Positions 13,639 to 15,170 of a DNA stretch of 15,170 nt are shown piece after piece. Location: contig CAMIMK010000039.1 of the NCBI GenBank assembly GCA_946221765.1, forward strand, positions 1-15,170, written 5' to 3'. How positions within the stretch are numbered: position 1 is the first letter of the stretch; every line of letters begins with the position of its first letter. The notes under the pieces are model-generated. The model ran no database searches. It saw only the letters and a list, made by a program, of their open reading frames with translations, and was not told the DNA's origin. The translations under genes were made by a program, and so were the position numbers. The DNA is from an uncultured Rhodovulum sp. GTDB lineage: Bacteria > Pseudomonadota > Alphaproteobacteria > Rhodobacterales > Rhodobacteraceae.

Positions 13639-14376
13639 ATGACCCACGACATGCTCGACCTCCCCGGCGGCCGCCGCCTCGCCTTTCACCGCACGCCCGG
13701 CCGCGGGCCGGGGGTGGTCTTTCTCGGCGGCTACCGCTCGGACATGACCGGCACCAAGGCTGTGTTCCTCGAAGCCTGGGCCCGGGCGCGGGGCCGCGCC
13801 TTCCTGCGGTTCGACTATACCGGGCACGGGGCGTCGTCCGGGGCCTTCGAGGAAGGCGCGCTCGGCGACTGGGCGCGGGATGCCGGGGAGGCCATCGCCG
13901 CCCTGACCGAGGGGCCGCAGATCCTCGTCGGCTCGTCGATGGGCGGCTGGATCGCGCTCCTGCTCGCCCGGCGCATCCCCGACCGGATCGCGGCGCTCGT
14001 CGGCATCGCCGCCGCACCCGACTTTACCCAGGCGATGTGGCAGGGCCTCGACGAAGCCGGCCGGGCCCGGCTGCTGGCGGACGGCCGCATCACCGAACCC
14101 TCGGCCTATTCGGACGCACCCTATGTCTTCACCCGCCGGCTGATCGAGGACGGGCGGGCGAATCTCGTGCTTGAGTCGCCGCTCGACCTGCCCTTCCCCG
14201 TGCGCCTGCTGCAGGGCTCGGCCGACCCCGAGGTGCCGGTCGCGCTGGCGCTGCGGCTGCTCGAACACGCCACCTGTCCCGACCTCCGGCTCACCATCGT
14301 CAAGGACGGCGACCACCGGCTCAGCACGCCGGCGCAGCTCGACCTGATCGCCGCCACCCTCGACGCCCTCGGCTGA
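13639..14376 (+). CDS. Alpha/beta hydrolase, ABHD10-like
   Basis: The 245-residue protein is a compact alpha/beta hydrolase. The catalytic triad can be read: nucleophile S100 in GSSMGG (98-103), D196 in LQGSADPEVP and H226 in KDGDHRLS. The oxyanion region is FLGGYRSDMTGTKA (28-41), and FLRFDYTGHGASSG (55-68) is the strand and turn typical of the family. GYRSDMTGTKA followed by RFDYTGHG strongly recalls bacterial homologues of mammalian ABHD10, a mitochondrial thioesterase/esterase that removes acyl groups from cysteine. A thioesterase or carboxylesterase activity is therefore likely but not proved. No signal peptide is present, so it should be cytoplasmic. ATG at 13639 has GGAAGGGG just upstream. 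It is divergent from thrS and convergent with the YdcH-like gene; these neighbours say nothing about its substrate. Confidence 0.9.
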   Translation: MTHDMLDLPGGRRLAFHRTPGRGPGVVFLGGYRSDMTGTKAVFLEAWARARGRAFLRFDYTGHGASSGAFEEGALGDWARDAGEAIAALTEGPQILVGSSMGGWIALLLARRIPDRIAALVGIAAAPDFTQAMWQGLDEAGRARLLADGRITEPSAYSDAPYVFTRRLIEDGRANLVLESPLDLPFPVRLLQGSADPEVPVALALRLLEHATCPDLRLTIVKDGDHRLSTPAQLDLIAATLDALG

Positions 14377-14470
14377 CCGGCAGGCCGGCCGGGGGGTCCC
14401 GCAGGATGCGGCTTTCTCCCAGCGCGCGATCGGGGGAAAATCCCGTCTGTCGCCCCCCGAAATGCAGGAT

Positions 14471-14494
14471 GCCCGGCCGGATGTCCGGCCGGGC
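14471..14494. terminator. Strong bidirectional hairpin between the hydrolase and YdcH-like genes
   Basis: GCCCGGCCGGA (14471-14481) and TCCGGCCGGGC (14484-14494) are exact inverted copies: 11 bp around TG, or 10 bp with an ATGT loop. The hairpin lies between two converging genes, 30 bases past the ydcH-like stop. There is no clean T-run on either side. The rest of the 14377-14524 gap holds no gene that I can see. Confidence 0.5.
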
Positions 14495-14524
14495 GTCCCG
14501 TTCAGGCAGGAGCCTGCGTGTGGG

Positions 14525-14695
14525 TCAGACCTGGGACGCGATCCGCGTGATCTCTTCCTTGATATGCAGTTTTTTCAACTTCAACTGCTTGATGTTGATT
14601 TCGTCTGCGGCCGGGTGGCGTTGCTCCACCTCGATTTGCTCAGCAAGGGTCTGGTGCTTCTTCCGAAGTTCCGCCAGATGCGAGCTCAGGCTCAT
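14525..14695 (-). CDS. YdcH-like DUF465 protein
   Basis: This 56-residue protein starts MSLSSHLAELRKKHQTLAEQ, continues with IEVEQRHPAADEINIKQLK, and ends with LKKLHIKEEITRIASQV. It is the DUF465/YdcH pattern: two charged helices joined at a HPAADE-type turn, forming a small antiparallel coiled coil. Members are common in alphaproteobacteria and their function is not established. GGAGGG lies just upstream; ATG at 14695 leaves proper spacing, while the adjacent ATG at 14698 is almost on top of it. The coding DNA is noticeably less GC-rich and richer in AAG/GAA than its neighbours, as expected for a lysine/glutamate-rich helix. The inverted repeat ACTGAC/GTCAGT lies in the upstream gap before the start. 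It is 107 bases downstream of the methyltransferase gene on the same strand. Confidence 0.92.
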   Translation of the reverse strand: MSLSSHLAELRKKHQTLAEQIEVEQRHPAADEINIKQLKLKKLHIKEEITRIASQV

Positions 14696-14802
14696 CATTC
14701 CCTCCGTGTGTCACTGACAACCCGGTCAGTAAACCACGGATCTTGCCCGGAGTCATCAACCCTGCGATGAAAGGCGGTCCCCTGCCATCGCCACAGTTTC
14801 GC

Positions 14803-15170
14803 TCAAATTGCGGCCACGTCGCGCAGCACGGCCCGGGCCTCGGCGGAATAGTCGTCGCCATCCGCGACATGGCGGTCGCCTGCATGGACGATGAAGGGGG
14901 GGAGCGTCTCCACCCCCGCGCCGGCCCGGATCCGCGCCAGCACCCGCTTGGCCGGGCGACCGGCCCGCGGCGCCAGCGGCAGCAGCGCGACCCCGAGGTC
15001 CGGGCCGAGGGCGGCCATGAACTCGCGCAGCCGGTCGTGGCGGTGGATCATCGTCAGGGTGCCGCCGGGCGCCAGCAGCCGCACCCCCGCCGCCACCCAG
15101 TCCGCCAGCCTGGCCGCGCCCTCGCGGTTCGCCCGGTGCGCCGCGGTGAAGGCAGCGCTTCCTGAATGGG
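14803..15170 (-). CDS. tRNA1(Val) adenine-N6 methyltransferase family protein (COG4123), C-terminal part
   Basis: The last 122 residues of a class I SAM-dependent methyltransferase are present; the N-terminus, with the SAM-binding GxGxG and catalytic NPPY motifs, lies past the right edge. The visible part runs FTAAHRANREGAARLADWV, then LLAPGGTLTMIHRHDRL, then a strand with LLPLAPRAGRPAKRVLARIR. This is the COG4123/TrmN6 pattern (APGG turn, IHR after it, and PRAGxPAKRVL near the end). In E. coli the relative TrmN6 (YfiC) methylates A37 of tRNA(Val)1. The alphaproteobacterial version may have another target. No catalytic residue can be checked here. It lies upstream of the YdcH-like gene on the same strand. 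Confidence 0.85.
   Translation of the reverse strand, partial: HSGSAAFTAAHRANREGAARLADWVAAGVRLLAPGGTLTMIHRHDRLREFMAALGPDLGVALLPLAPRAGRPAKRVLARIRAGAGVETLPPFIVHAGDRHVADGDDYSAEARAVLRDVAAI

Overview
The window is a GC-rich stretch of chromosome, apparently from an alphaproteobacterium and most likely a member of the Rhodobacterales. The codon use, the proline dehydrogenase and RNase R sequence styles, the coaD/cyclophilin neighbourhood, and the YdcH-like protein next to a COG4123 methyltransferase all point that way. This is a judgement from protein style, because the window holds no rRNA or marker gene that would settle it. No tRNA, rRNA, CRISPR array, insertion sequence, integrase or phage gene was recognised.

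Left part (1-5453). A partial putA (proline catabolism, leftward) is cut by the left edge. A 304-base gene-free stretch follows, with four unusually strong hairpins. Next come an orphan LolD/YbbA-type ABC ATPase and coaD (coenzyme A synthesis), both rightward. A leftward NTF2/SnoaL-like gene appears broken by a frameshift. Two tandem cyclophilin genes, one cytoplasmic and one exported, overlap by a GTGA and are very probably translationally coupled. A leftward zinc nucleoside-deaminase-family gene ends this part.

Centre (5454-10965). A small acidic helical protein precedes rnr (RNase R), both rightward. A 619-residue RTX-repeat protein, leftward and convergent with rnr, is made almost entirely of calcium-binding glycine/aspartate repeats with a type I secretion-like C-terminus. 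No type I exporter genes are in view. Just upstream of it, on the same strand, lies a YmdB-family metallophosphoesterase.

Right part (10966-15170). A 55-residue hypothetical protein and thrS (threonyl-tRNA synthetase) run leftward. An ABHD10-like alpha/beta hydrolase diverges from thrS. It converges, over a strong hairpin, on a 56-residue YdcH/DUF465 protein. The right edge holds the C-terminal part of a tRNA1(Val)-type adenine-N6 methyltransferase.

Most genes are housekeeping (translation, RNA decay, cofactor synthesis, protein folding) and do not form one pathway. The accessory-looking items are the RTX protein, the orphan ABC ATPase, the deaminase and the broken NTF2-like gene. I did not find a clear new multi-gene system. 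The best leads are the structured intergenic stretch at 1688-1819, the free-standing RTX protein, and a metal-ligand change in the YmdB-like enzyme.
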